DNA of 64,000 bases from an uncultured Desulfobacterales bacterium (GCA_937915545.1 CALGIJ010000019.1:505200-569199), one strand, 5' to 3'; positions 1-9,365 are shown, counted from the stretch's first letter. Translations and numbers: made by a program. The notes: generated from the letters alone by a model not told the origin.

Positions 1-399
1 GCTGCCGCCATGTCGATGATCCCCACCAAGACCGGAGCGGCGGCTGCGGTTTCCCTGGTTATTCCCGAGCTCAAGGGGAAGTTCGACGGGCTGGCAGTGC
101 GGGTGCCGACGCCGACGGTGTCGCTGGTCGATGCGGTAATGGAGGTGGAACGCGATACCTCTGTCGCCGAGGTCAACCGTGTCCTCAAGGAGGCCGCCAA
201 TCGCTATCTCGGCTACACCGAGCTGCCCCTGGTGTCCATCGATTTCCAGGGCGATCCCCATTCCTCCATAATCGATGCCCAGTGCACCAAGGTCATTGGC
301 CGCTCGGTCAAGGTGATGAGCTGGTACGATAACGAGTGGGGCTATTCCAACCGCATGCTCGACCTGATCCTGCACATGGAGGCCAATAAGGCGCTCTGA
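1..399 (+). CDS. gap: Glyceraldehyde-3-phosphate dehydrogenase, C-terminal part
   Basis: This is the last 132 codons of a GAPDH gene whose 5' part lies outside the window. The enzyme oxidises glyceraldehyde 3-phosphate to 1,3-bisphosphoglycerate with NAD(P) and phosphate in glycolysis and gluconeogenesis. The visible part carries the family's catalytic-domain signatures: MIPTKTGAA, then LDG-type and RVPTPTVSLVD segments, and the C-terminal SWYDNEWGYSNRM motif near the end. The reading frame is open from base 1 and stops at TGA 397-399, at the normal C-terminus for the family. The catalytic Cys would lie upstream of the window. A strong intrinsic terminator follows 33 bases after the stop. Confidence 0.95.
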   Translation, partial: AAAMSMIPTKTGAAAAVSLVIPELKGKFDGLAVRVPTPTVSLVDAVMEVERDTSVAEVNRVLKEAANRYLGYTELPLVSIDFQGDPHSSIIDAQCTKVIGRSVKVMSWYDNEWGYSNRMLDLILHMEANKAL

Positions 400-431
400 A
401 CGGCGCAGTCCCCTTTTGGCATGCTGAAGAT

Positions 432-468
432 GCCCCGGCGGGTTTTTACCCGTCGGGGCGTTTTTTTT
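432..468 (+). terminator. Rho-independent terminator after gap
   Basis: An 11-bp GC-rich stem (432-442 with 449-459, one G-T pair) closes a six-base AT-rich loop. It is followed at once by a run of eight T residues (461-468). It ends the gap transcript and insulates the next gene. Confidence 0.9.
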
Positions 469-473
469 CTTCC

Positions 474-503
474 TTGCCACATCGGGACCGAGTTCATTAT
501 ATT
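474..503 (+). promoter_or_regulatory. Candidate sigma-70 promoter for the PPDK-like gene
   Basis: TTGCCA at 474-479 and TATATT at 498-503 are separated by 18 bases. The pair lies just after the gap terminator and about 50 bases before the start of the next gene, so it is well placed. It was found by eye only. Confidence 0.55.
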
Positions 504-553
504 CGCCAGGGAGTCACAGAGTTTCCACAACCATCCATCTCCTCGGAGTTTCC

Positions 554-3500
554 ATGGAGTCAGCCGACCACTCTCCCGTCATCGAATCCGACGCCCTGCG
601 CGCCAACCTGCGGGAGACCGCCACCGAGGTGGTCATCGACGATGACCTGCTGGTGCTGCTGGAAGTGGTGCAGCAATACAAGGGGCTGCACTCGACCCTG
701 GAAAAACTCCTCTTCGAGGTTTGTCACCGCTTTCGCAACTGGCGCATCATCCTGCCGCAGCTGCGCAGTTTCGCCCTGAAGAACGGCAACCACTATCTCG
801 TCCACCCCCGCGGGCCGGAGGCCTTCGCACGACTCTCGCGGCTCTTCCTCACCGCCCTGCACGAAACCTCGCGCGACGCCACCATGCTTCCTCAGGCGGT
901 GGCGGCGCTGATGGCCTGGCTCGACCGTATGGTGGGGCGCTTCACCGTCGCCGAGGTGAATCGCTTCTCCGCCGAACTCAACGATGTATTGCGCCGCCTC
1001 AGCCAACTCGAGCGCGGCGATCGCCAGATCCTCATGCACGTTGCCCAGGGGCAGCATCCGTTCGCCAAGATCGCCAGACATCTCCTCAGCCTGTGCGAGG
1101 GTGGCCGAGCCACCTTCGATTTCCTGCCGCTGGCGCAGCTCCTGCAGACCATCCACGTTGCCTGCTATCGCTATTGGCTGCGCGAGGATGACCCGCTTAC
1201 CTGGTTTCTCGGACGCTGTTCCATCCCGGCCGGCGATTTTCATTCCGCCGGGCTTTTCCAGGCCATCTCCCATAGCGCCATGGAAGAGCACCTGGCGGCT
1301 GTCGGTGGCCTTGATCTGCAGCGGGACCCGGCGGCGGCGATCCGGGCCATGACGGAATATCCCGAGCATCTCGACATCGTCAAGTACTACCGGGCCATGC
1401 CCGCCAGGCTGGTGGAGGCCGAGGGAGCCTTCAGCGGAGGTGACGAGGAGCACGACAGCGGCAGCCAGCGTTTCAACGAAAACCGTAAGCTCCTCTTCCT
1501 GTTCAAGATCATGGACACCACTGGGCTCTCCCTCATCCACGAGGAGACCCTGCGCGAGATCAACCGCAGCCTGGTGCATCTTGTTCGTCAGCAGAGTTTC
1601 GAAGAGATTGAGGAGTTCCTCCTCACCACGTTCAAGCTCCTCAAGGCCAACGTGCGGAAGTTTCCCCACACCTCTCTGCAGTGCATCCAGGTGCTGGGCG
1701 GCGAGGTCTTCGACCGCGGCAACAGCCGTATGGTCGAGGCCTTTCTCTGGGGGGTGGTGCGTTTCGGCTTTCAGCATGCCGGAGTGGTCGGCGTCGACGA
1801 GAACTGGCAGCCGCTCGCCAATCCCGCGCACCTCGCCAATATCCGCGTCTGGCTCTACCTCATCATGCGCGAGCCGAAGTGGTGTTCGACGCTGTTTTCG
1901 GCGCTGATCATCCATCTCAAGCTCTCCGGGACGTGCATCAAGGACACCGACCTCTTCCAGCGCGATATCACCCAGTTGCTCAACCATCCCATCGCGCCGA
2001 TCTATAACCTGCTCAAGCAGTTCGCCAAGCTGATGCCGGTGTTTTTCAACGAGATCGGCTCCGAGGGTGAACTGCGCGACGTCTCCACCGAACTCGACGA
2101 GATCCACCGCCGCCAGGATCGGCTGATCCACTTCCTGCGCAAGCAGGGCCATGTGGAGAGCTCCAACCTCATCGTCGACTTCGTCCAGGCCATCTTCCTT
2201 TTCTGGAAGACTGGCGACAAATCCTTGCTCATCCCCTACATTCCCGAGGAGGTCTACCGCCAGGTGGGGGCCGAAGGGGAATACGTCGACGACCTGCGCC
2301 AGCTCAGTGCCCGCTTCTGGCCGGGCCTGGGCATCCACCGGGTTCAGGACCTGCTGGCCATCGACCTCGAAGTGATCGGCGAGTTCCTTGGCCGGCAGAC
2401 CGATCTCAAGAGCCACGAGGTGCGCCGCTTCGAGTTGCTCGTGCGCATGTACAAGCTGCTCTACAAGAAGTACAACCTCGGCGTACAGCAGCTGCGCGCA
2501 GAGATCGACCACGCGGTCAACGATGGCTTCCCGGAGATGGAGCGTCTGATAGCCGACCTTGACCACAGAGACACCAAGAAGGGCCTCGAGGCCCTGCTCA
2601 CCGCCCTGGAGGGGCTGAAGACCATCATCCTCTCCGCTGAGACTTTCGAGGCCCAGGAAGATATCTATTACAAACGGCATATCGCCGCCGACATCCCCTC
2701 GGTCTACGGCCGTTACAAGGAACGCAAGTTCGACGCCCTGAGTCTGACCTTCCGCCTCGAGAACCTCGCCAATCTCTACCTCGAGAAGCTGCCGGAGACG
2801 GTCAACCTGTCGATCATCACCCAGGCTACCTTCTACGATATCGTCCGCTGTATCCGCCTCTTCCTCCGCGCCCTAGCCATCGATGGCATCTCCTCGCGGC
2901 GCCTCTCCACCTACCTGTCGCTGCTCGAGGCCTCGCTCAAGGTGCGGCGCTTCTCCTACACCCAGTACCTCGATATCTTCCGCGGCATGTCGGAGGGGGT
3001 GAAGGATGTCATCTACGCCTTCTACACCAATATTCATCAGAACAATCTGTCGATCATCATTCCGCAGATCGGCCGCGACAATCTCCTTGAGAAATTTGCA
3101 AATTTCTATGACGAGGACGAGGTGGGGACGACGGTGCAGCGCCTCTCCGAGGTGTTCTTCCGCGAAGTTATCTCTTCGACCTTCGGCCTGCAGCATCTCG
3201 ACAATTTCATCCTGCGTATCCTGCAGACCCTTGAGAACCAGAAGGATCTTCTCGACAAGGACCGTCTCGATCTGCTCATGACCTACAACCCGGAGCGGGT
3301 GCTGTCGATGCTTCACCGCCCCAATCCTTATACCCACAACCTCGTCCACCTTGGCAACAAGGGCTATAACCTTGCAACACTCAGCGGCGATGGCATCCGC
3401 GTTCCGCCGGCCTTCGTGCTGACCACGGAGATTTTCCGATGCCGCAACATTCTGTTCACCTACCGGCGTACCCGGGAGGAGTTCATGCAGCAGGTGCGCC

Positions 3501-4831
3501 ATGCCTTGACCGAGATCGAGGAAATGACCGGCAAGATCTATGGTTCTCCGGTGCGACCGCTGCTCGTCTCGGTGCGCAGCGGCGGGGCCATTTCCATGCC
3601 GGGGATGATGGCTACCGTCCATAACGTCGGGCTCAACGAGGATCTCATCGCCGATGTCATCGCCAACCACGGCAACGGCTATTTCGCATGGGACAACTAT
3701 CGGCGCTTTCTGCAGTCCTGGGCGATGATCTGCGGGGTGGGCCGCGAGGAGTTTCAGGTGCTCATGAATGCCGCCAAGAGACGGCACGGGGTCAGCCTCA
3801 AGCGCCATTTCTCCGAGGCGCAGATGCGCGAACTGGCTCTCGATTATCAGCGCCTCACCCGCGACAAAGGTCTGAAGATCCCCGAAGATCCGTGGCTGCA
3901 GCTCATCGAGGCGATCCAGCTCGTGCTTGACTCCTGGGACACCGAAAAGGCCGTGGAATACAGGAAGATCATGGATGTTTCCGACTCATGGGGCACGGCG
4001 GTGATCGTGCAGACCATGGTCTTCGGCAACCGCAGCGCCAGCGCTGGTTCTGGCGTGGTGTTCACCGCCCACCCCTACCGCAAGGTGCACCGCGTTGCCC
4101 TGTGGGGCGATTACGCCTATGGCGACCAGGGCGAGGATATCGTCTCCGGGCTGGTATCGAGCCATGCCATTTCCATCGAGCAGGCCAGGCTCGACGGCCG
4201 TGCCGAGGAGGAAACCCTGGAGCGCCGTTTCCCGCACATCTACGAGCAGCTGTTGCTCATCTCCCGGGAGCTCGTCTATGAAAAACGATGGAATCCTCAG
4301 GAAATAGAGTTCACCTTCGAGGGCCCCGACGCCGACTCGCTCTATATCCTCCAGACCCGGGACATGATCACCATCAAGAAGAAAGAGCACCTCAACGTTT
4401 TCGTCGAAAGCCCCATTCTGGAGAAAGCCCATCTTGGCAAGGGGGTCGGGGTGTGCGGCTCGGCGCTTTCCGGTCGGGCGGTGTTTACCGAAGACAATAT
4501 CCGCCAGCTGCGCCGCAGCGACCCGGAGACACCCCTCATTCTCATCCGCCAGGATACGGTGCCGGAGGATATCAACGTCATCTGCCAGGCCGACGGCCTG
4601 CTCACCTCCCGTGGCGGGCAGACTTCCCACGCTTCAGTGGTGGCGGTGCGCCTCGAGAAGACCTGCGTCGTCGGCTGCCGCAGTCTCAAGGTCTACGAGA
4701 TGGAACAGTACTGTGAGATCGCCGGAGAACGCATCTCCTTCGGCGATCCGATCTCCATCGACGGGCGCAACGGTCAGGTGCTCAAGGGGGTGCACCCGAT
4801 CATCGAGGAGTATCACATCCTGCCCATTTAG
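554..4831 (+). CDS. Giant PEP-synthase/PPDK-related protein with unknown N-terminal region
   Basis: The protein has 1425 residues. Its last third resembles the nucleotide-binding and phosphohistidine domains of pyruvate phosphate dikinase and PEP synthase. The ATP-grasp-like part starts near His932 (HLGNKGYNLATL), with SVRSGGAISMPGMM from Ser1006 and GSGVVFTAHP from Gly1165. The swivelling domain contains TSRGGQTSHAS with the expected phospho-acceptor His1359. The protein ends about 65 residues later, so the C-terminal PEP/pyruvate TIM barrel of true PPDK is absent. Residues 1 to about 920 match no family I recognise; they look helical and lack signal or membrane segments. ATG 554 follows GGAG at 545-548. 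I infer a phosphotransfer role but cannot name the acceptor. Confidence 0.85.
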   Translation: MESADHSPVIESDALRANLRETATEVVIDDDLLVLLEVVQQYKGLHSTLEKLLFEVCHRFRNWRIILPQLRSFALKNGNHYLVHPRGPEAFARLSRLFLTALHETSRDATMLPQAVAALMAWLDRMVGRFTVAEVNRFSAELNDVLRRLSQLERGDRQILMHVAQGQHPFAKIARHLLSLCEGGRATFDFLPLAQLLQTIHVACYRYWLREDDPLTWFLGRCSIPAGDFHSAGLFQAISHSAMEEHLAAVGGLDLQRDPAAAIRAMTEYPEHLDIVKYYRAMPARLVEAEGAFSGGDEEHDSGSQRFNENRKLLFLFKIMDTTGLSLIHEETLREINRSLVHLVRQQSFEEIEEFLLTTFKLLKANVRKFPHTSLQCIQVLGGEVFDRGNSRMVEAFLWGVVRFGFQHAGVVGVDENWQPLANPAHLANIRVWLYLIMREPKWCSTLFSALIIHLKLSGTCIKDTDLFQRDITQLLNHPIAPIYNLLKQFAKLMPVFFNEIGSEGELRDVSTELDEIHRRQDRLIHFLRKQGHVESSNLIVDFVQAIFLFWKTGDKSLLIPYIPEEVYRQVGAEGEYVDDLRQLSARFWPGLGIHRVQDLLAIDLEVIGEFLGRQTDLKSHEVRRFELLVRMYKLLYKKYNLGVQQLRAEIDHAVNDGFPEMERLIADLDHRDTKKGLEALLTALEGLKTIILSAETFEAQEDIYYKRHIAADIPSVYGRYKERKFDALSLTFRLENLANLYLEKLPETVNLSIITQATFYDIVRCIRLFLRALAIDGISSRRLSTYLSLLEASLKVRRFSYTQYLDIFRGMSEGVKDVIYAFYTNIHQNNLSIIIPQIGRDNLLEKFANFYDEDEVGTTVQRLSEVFFREVISSTFGLQHLDNFILRILQTLENQKDLLDKDRLDLLMTYNPERVLSMLHRPNPYTHNLVHLGNKGYNLATLSGDGIRVPPAFVLTTEIFRCRNILFTYRRTREEFMQQVRHALTEIEEMTGKIYGSPVRPLLVSVRSGGAISMPGMMATVHNVGLNEDLIADVIANHGNGYFAWDNYRRFLQSWAMICGVGREEFQVLMNAAKRRHGVSLKRHFSEAQMRELALDYQRLTRDKGLKIPEDPWLQLIEAIQLVLDSWDTEKAVEYRKIMDVSDSWGTAVIVQTMVFGNRSASAGSGVVFTAHPYRKVHRVALWGDYAYGDQGEDIVSGLVSSHAISIEQARLDGRAEEETLERRFPHIYEQLLLISRELVYEKRWNPQEIEFTFEGPDADSLYILQTRDMITIKKKEHLNVFVESPILEKAHLGKGVGVCGSALSGRAVFTEDNIRQLRRSDPETPLILIRQDTVPEDINVICQADGLLTSRGGQTSHASVVAVRLEKTCVVGCRSLKVYEMEQYCEIAGERISFGDPISIDGRNGQVLKGVHPIIEEYHILPI

Positions 4832-4983
4832 GGAGGAGTGAAGCTCCCCGAAGGCAGGGGAGCGCGGGGGACATGGGGCCGCCATCCAGGGGAAAGGCGG
4901 CGGCAAGCGAGCTGCGACGAGCGGCCGGCGGGGAGAACTGCCGCGGGCTGGCCGGAGATCGATGGCATAGAGGGGGTAGATGG

Positions 4984-5211
4984 ATGTCTCGCAACAAAGG
5001 TTACAGGAAAGGACCCAAACTCTTTTCCCTGGCGCGGAAAAAAGCGCTGGCGCTGGGTGTTCCCCAGGAGAAGGGGGTGAAACTGGCAGAGCTTATCTGC
5101 CGGATTCAGTTACAGGAGGGGAATGCCCCCTGTTTTCGACAACGCCAGGAGTGTTCCGAGGTTGGCTGCTGCTGGCAGGCCTCCTGCGGGGTGACCATGT
5201 CCGTTGACTAG
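4984..5211 (+). CDS. Small Cys-rich SAP/Rho-N-like protein
   Basis: This is a 75-residue basic protein. The N-terminal half (KKALALGVPQEKGVKLAELI) reads as a helix-extended-loop-helix of the SAP/Rho-N type that usually contacts nucleic acid. The second half carries five cysteines, at residues 42, 48, 53, 54 and 60 (CFRQRQEC, GCCWQASC), which could bind a metal. I recall short deltaproteobacterial proteins with the same SAP-then-CF...C...CLW..DC layout, so I treat it as a real gene. The ATG at 4984 is preceded by AGAGGGGG at about 4970-4976. An upstream in-frame ATG at 4873 lacks this ribosome-binding site. Its function is unknown. Confidence 0.65.
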   Translation: MSRNKGYRKGPKLFSLARKKALALGVPQEKGVKLAELICRIQLQEGNAPCFRQRQECSEVGCCWQASCGVTMSVD

Positions 5212-5229
5212 CGGCCCATACCGCTCAGT

Positions 5230-5442
5230 TTACCGCCTCTCTTCCGGCACACCCATTTTCCTGAGGATGAGCCCCAGCGGACAAAACTTGCTGAAGCCGA
5301 ACTGCAGCAGGTTGAGGCCGACGAAGGCGGTGAGCAGCAGCCAGTAGCTGCTGTGGTAGAGGGGGCTGGCGGCGGTGCCGAGCGAGAGGCTGAGCAGGAT
5401 CATGAATCCGGCAATACTGTGAATCCAGTCGTTGATGACCAT
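5230..5442 (-). CDS. DUF2892 (YgaP-type) small inner-membrane protein
   Basis: This is a 70-residue protein with two hydrophobic segments, about residues 8-26 and 33-50. It has the GLNLLQFGFSKFCPLGLILRKMG pattern typical of DUF2892 proteins, which resemble the membrane tail of the rhodanese YgaP. I chose the start at 5442 because AGGAG lies seven bases before it and the length fits the family. An alternative ATG at 5478 would add 12 residues and overlaps the stop of the ArsR gene as TAATG. It is the second gene of a two-gene minus-strand operon. Its function is not established; context suggests a sulfur- or metal-related membrane role. Confidence 0.75.
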   Translation of the reverse strand: MVINDWIHSIAGFMILLSLSLGTAASPLYHSSYWLLLTAFVGLNLLQFGFSKFCPLGLILRKMGVPEERR

Positions 5443-5477
5443 TTTCGACTCCTGAACGTGCGTTGCGACCTGCGCCA

Positions 5478-5765
5478 TTACATACTCGGACAGAAGAGGG
5501 TGTGCATCTTCTTGATGAGTTCGAGTATGCGTCTGTCGCTGATTCTGTTGTAGATGAAATTGGCGTCCTTGCGAAAATCGATGATGCCCTGGCCGCGGAG
5601 AATGTTGAGATGCTGGGAGATATTGGCGTTGGTGGTTTTCACCTGGGCGCGAATCTCGCCCACCGAGAGCTCCTTGTCCTGTAGCAGGCAGAGTATTTTC
5701 AGCCGAATGGGGTGGGACATCGATTTGAGCAGCTTGGCCATGGCATCGATCTGTTGGTCCTGCAT
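5478..5765 (-). CDS. ArsR-family winged-helix transcriptional regulator
   Basis: This 95-residue protein has the ArsR winged-helix fold. SMSHPIRLKILCLL marks the first helices, and TTNANISQHLNILRGQGII is the recognition helix with the start of the wing. The classical metal-site motif ELCVCDL reads ELSVGEI here, so the standard arsenic or cadmium site is absent and the signal must differ. The start at 5765 has GGAG eight bases upstream; the longer frame from 5792 does not. The gene is followed directly by the DUF2892 gene and faces away from the hydrolase gene at 5984. It probably represses its own operon, which is inferred from the family. Confidence 0.85.
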   Translation of the reverse strand: MQDQQIDAMAKLLKSMSHPIRLKILCLLQDKELSVGEIRAQVKTTNANISQHLNILRGQGIIDFRKDANFIYNRISDRRILELIKKMHTLFCPSM

Positions 5766-5983
5766 AGGTCGTCTCCAGAGGTTGTATTTCATCTTTTAAT
5801 GTAATAGTTGTCCGCTTTTTGTAAAGTCGCAAATGCGGATTTTGTTATCGCCGGGGCCGAAGGCGGTGATTGCCGGAGGGGGTGTTTTTTGCCGGTTTCA
5901 CCACGTTGAACTTGAATCCGCGCGGGGAAACGGTTTAAGTGAGTGCGGTTTTCACCAGCAAGCAAACGACGAAGAGGTGGCCT

Positions 5984-6562
5984 ATGAGACATCAACTGCT
6001 CGTTCCGCAGGACGTCTGTCTGCAGGTGATCGATGTCCAGGAAAAACTGATGGCGAAGATTCATCAAGCCGATCGGGTGACCGCAACGGTGGAATTGATG
6101 ATGCGCTGTGCCGCCATCCTGCATTTGCCGGTGGTCGCCAACACCCAGTACAGCAAGGGGTTGGGGCCTTATGTGGCACCTCTCGAGGCTCTGGCGGAGG
6201 GGATGACTCGGTTCGACAAGACCGAGTTCAACGCCCTGGCCAACAGGGAGACGGCCACATTCTTCGATGCTCTGCCGACGACGGTGAACACCGTCGCCCT
6301 GGTTGGCGTCGAGACCCATATCTGCGTCTACCAGACGGCCATGGCGCTGCTGGCGCGAGGACTGCGGGTGTGGGTTGTCTCCGATGGCGTGTCGGCCCGT
6401 CGCGAGAGTGACCATCAGGCCGGGCTGAGCTGCCTCGCTGCTGCCGGGGTGATCGTCGGTCCTGCGGAGATGCTCGTCTACGAGTTGCTGGGCAAGGCCG
6501 GCACCACAGAATTTAAAGAGATTCTGCCGCTGATCGTCGCCCGCGATCAGATCATCGGCTAA
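5984..6562 (+). CDS. Isochorismatase-family (YcaC-like) cysteine hydrolase
   Basis: This 192-residue protein has the isochorismatase/nicotinamidase fold. The expected catalytic triad is visible: Asp in QVIDVQEKL, Lys in RFDKTEFNA, and the nucleophile Cys in VGVETHICVYQTA followed by ALLARG. These hydrolases cleave amide or ester bonds in small cytosolic molecules; the substrate here is unknown. The short YcaC-like form is the closest match by length. ATG 5984 follows AGAGGTGG closely, whereas the upstream GTG at 5939 has no such site. The gene stands alone, opposite the ArsR operon. Confidence 0.85.
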   Translation: MRHQLLVPQDVCLQVIDVQEKLMAKIHQADRVTATVELMMRCAAILHLPVVANTQYSKGLGPYVAPLEALAEGMTRFDKTEFNALANRETATFFDALPTTVNTVALVGVETHICVYQTAMALLARGLRVWVVSDGVSARRESDHQAGLSCLAAAGVIVGPAEMLVYELLGKAGTTEFKEILPLIVARDQIIG

Positions 6563-6713
6563 GATGTGCGCCCGCAGCAAGGCCAAAGGAAGGTGAGGGC
6601 GTGGTACGCTCGCTGTCGCCGCGGGAAGACGTTACGTAATGCATAACCACCTAAGCCCTCAGCCCTGCGGGCGCGGGCGAACTTCTCCACCCATACCAGA
6701 GACGCAAAACCCT

Positions 6714-9365
6714 ATGAAAGGAAACGAAATCCGCCGCAGGTTCCTGCAGTATTTCACTGAGAGAAATCATACCCTGGTGGAGAGCTCCTCGCTTGTACCC
6801 AAGGACGACCCGACCCTGCTCTTCACCAATGCCGGCATGGTCCAGTTCAAAATGGTGTTCATGGGCGAGGACAAACGCGACTACAGCCGCGCCGTCACCA
6901 GCCAGCGCTGCGTCCGTGCCGGTGGCAAGCACAACGACCTCGAGAACGTTGGCTATACCGCTCGCCATCATACCTTCTTCGAAATGCTCGGCAATTTTTC
7001 CTTCGGCGACTACTTCAAGGAGGAGGCGATTCGCTTCGCCTGGGAGTTTCTGACGGTGGAACTGGGCGTGCCCGCGGAAAAGTTATGGGTGACCGTCTAT
7101 GAAGACGATGACGAGGCCTGGGGGCTGTGGGAAAAAGTGGAAACCCTGCCCAAGGGGCGGATCGTGCGCATGGGCGAAAAGGACAATTTTTGGGCCATGG
7201 GTGACACCGGCCCCTGCGGGCCCTGCTCGGAGATCCATATCGATCAGGGCATCGAGGCAGGCTGCGGACGGCCTGACTGTGCTCTAGGCTGCGACTGCGA
7301 CCGTTTTCTCGAGCTGTGGAATCTCGTTTTTATGCAGTTCAATCGCAGTGCCGACGGTACCATGACCAGGCTGCCGAAGCCGAGCATAGACACCGGCATG
7401 GGCCTCGAACGGGTCGCGGCGGTGCTCCAGGGTAAGCGCAACAACTACGAGTCAGACCTCTTCCAGCCGATCATCGCCCGTCTTCAGGATCTCTCCGGCA
7501 AGATGTATGGCCGCGCCCCTCAGGACGATGTGGCGATGCGCGTCATCGCCGACCATGCCCGCGCCACCACCTTCCTCGTCTCAGATGGGGTTCTGCCGAG
7601 CAATGAGGGCGCCGGGTACGTTCTGCGTCGTATCGTCCGCCGTGCCGTCCGTTACGGAAAGCATCTTGGCCTCGACAAGTCATTCATGGCCGAAGTCTGT
7701 CGCACGGTGGTAGAGGAAATGGCCTTGGCGTACCCCCACCTGCACGGGACGACGGCGCTGCTCGAAAAGGTTGTCACCAAGGAGGAGGAACGCTTTCGCG
7801 AAACCCTGGAGCACGGCCTTGCCCTCCTCGACGAAGAGATCGCCCGGATGGTTGCCGGGAAGGCGACGGTCATTTCCGGTGACTTCATCTTCAAGCTGTA
7901 CGACACCTTCGGTTTTCCTTTCGACATCGTGCGCGATATCGCTCTGGAAAAGGGGCTGGGTTTTGACGAGGCCGGGTTCGCGGCCGAAATGGAGGCACAG
8001 CGCAAAAAGTCACGATCCTCGCGAAAAGGCGAGGGCATGAAGCTTTTCGACGAGGGGGTGAAGCACCTCGCCGCAACCGGCCAGACATGCACCTTTGTCG
8101 GCTACGATACGCTCTCAGCCGACACTCGCGTCGCCGGTCTGCTCGATAGCGACGGCGCTGCCGTCGATGCCCTCGACTGTGGCGAAAAAGGGCGGCTGTT
8201 CGTCGAATGTACGCCTTTCTACGCCGAGTCTGGTGGGCAGATGGGGGACTGTGGCGAGGTGCATTGGCCAGGGGGGCGGGCTCATGTGGTGGCGACGACA
8301 ACCGCGGCAGGCAAGATCGTCCTTCACGAGGTGGAGGTGAGCGAAGGGAAGCTTTCGGTGGGACAGAACATCACCCTCACCGTCGACCGGGAGCGGCGCC
8401 TCGCCACGGCGGTGCATCACACCGCCACCCATCTTCTTCACAGTGCCCTGCGCCAGACACTTGGCGATCATGTCAAGCAGGCTGGCTCGCTGGTTGGTCC
8501 GGACCGTCTGCGCTTCGACTTCACGCACTTTTCTCCTCTCACCGAGGAACAGCTTGCCCAGGTCGAGTCGCTCGTCAACCGGCAGATCTGGGAAAACGCG
8601 GCCGTGGCCACACGCATCGTCGATCGTGAGGAAGCGGTCAAGGAGGGCGCCATGGCCCTCTTTGGCGAGAAGTATGAGGAAAAGGTGCGCGTCGTCTCGC
8701 TCGCCGATTTCAGCAAGGAACTCTGTGGCGGCACCCACGTCGCGGCGGCTGGGCAACTGGGGCTGTGCCGTATCATTGCCGAGAGCGGTATCGCCTCCGG
8801 TGTGCGACGCATCGAGGCGTTGGCCGGTGCGGCGGCCTATGCCAGTGTCCGTGAACAGGAAAAACGCGAGAAGAAGGTGGCTGAGTTGCTTGGAGTCGGT
8901 AACGTGGCGATGCTGACGGACAAGATCTCCGCCCTTATGGCGCAGAACAAGGGGCTTGAGAAACAGGTCGCCGAACTTTCCCGTCAGCTGGCCAGCGTCG
9001 ACCTCGACGGCCTCCTCGAGCAGCCGCCTATCGTGGAAGGATTGGCGGTGGTGGCGGCGGAGATCGCGCTGGACAGCGCCAAGACGCTGCGCGAGGTGGG
9101 AGACCGCGTTCGTGACCGCTTGAGCTCAGGGGTGGCTGTACTCGCCGGGGTCGTTGCCGACAAAGTGGCGCTTTTGGCAGTGGTCACCGAGGACTTGACT
9201 GCGGTGATCAAAGCCGGGGATCTCGTCCGCGAGGTGGCGGCGATCGTCGGTGGCAAGGGCGGCGGCCGGGCAGACATGGCTCAAGCCGGAGGTCCGATGA
9301 CCGACAAGATTGGCGAGGCGGTGCGGGCGGTGCCGGAAATCGTCAGGAAGCTGGTCCGGCGCTAA
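6714..9365 (+). CDS. alaS: Alanyl-tRNA synthetase
   Basis: This enzyme charges tRNA-Ala and edits mischarged Ser and Gly. At 883 residues it has the usual full length. The class II core begins with GNEIRRRFLQYF and contains FTNAGMVQFK, RCVRAGGKHNDLENVG and GDTGPCGPCSEIH. The editing domain shows the zinc motif HTATHLLH and the later CGGTHV. The C-terminal DHHA1 domain ends with GGKGGGRADMAQAGG. I place the start at ATG 6714, which gives the standard N-terminus; the in-frame ATG at 6639 would add 25 atypical residues. No strong ribosome-binding site precedes either. Confidence 0.97.
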   Translation: MKGNEIRRRFLQYFTERNHTLVESSSLVPKDDPTLLFTNAGMVQFKMVFMGEDKRDYSRAVTSQRCVRAGGKHNDLENVGYTARHHTFFEMLGNFSFGDYFKEEAIRFAWEFLTVELGVPAEKLWVTVYEDDDEAWGLWEKVETLPKGRIVRMGEKDNFWAMGDTGPCGPCSEIHIDQGIEAGCGRPDCALGCDCDRFLELWNLVFMQFNRSADGTMTRLPKPSIDTGMGLERVAAVLQGKRNNYESDLFQPIIARLQDLSGKMYGRAPQDDVAMRVIADHARATTFLVSDGVLPSNEGAGYVLRRIVRRAVRYGKHLGLDKSFMAEVCRTVVEEMALAYPHLHGTTALLEKVVTKEEERFRETLEHGLALLDEEIARMVAGKATVISGDFIFKLYDTFGFPFDIVRDIALEKGLGFDEAGFAAEMEAQRKKSRSSRKGEGMKLFDEGVKHLAATGQTCTFVGYDTLSADTRVAGLLDSDGAAVDALDCGEKGRLFVECTPFYAESGGQMGDCGEVHWPGGRAHVVATTTAAGKIVLHEVEVSEGKLSVGQNITLTVDRERRLATAVHHTATHLLHSALRQTLGDHVKQAGSLVGPDRLRFDFTHFSPLTEEQLAQVESLVNRQIWENAAVATRIVDREEAVKEGAMALFGEKYEEKVRVVSLADFSKELCGGTHVAAAGQLGLCRIIAESGIASGVRRIEALAGAAAYASVREQEKREKKVAELLGVGNVAMLTDKISALMAQNKGLEKQVAELSRQLASVDLDGLLEQPPIVEGLAVVAAEIALDSAKTLREVGDRVRDRLSSGVAVLAGVVADKVALLAVVTEDLTAVIKAGDLVREVAAIVGGKGGGRADMAQAGGPMTDKIGEAVRAVPEIVRKLVRR

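Noticed and set aside
560..2680. Long minus-strand open frame (706 codons) antisense to the PPDK-like gene
   Set aside because: It is a GC-rich shadow frame with no family motifs; the plus-strand gene has clear domains and a ribosome-binding site.
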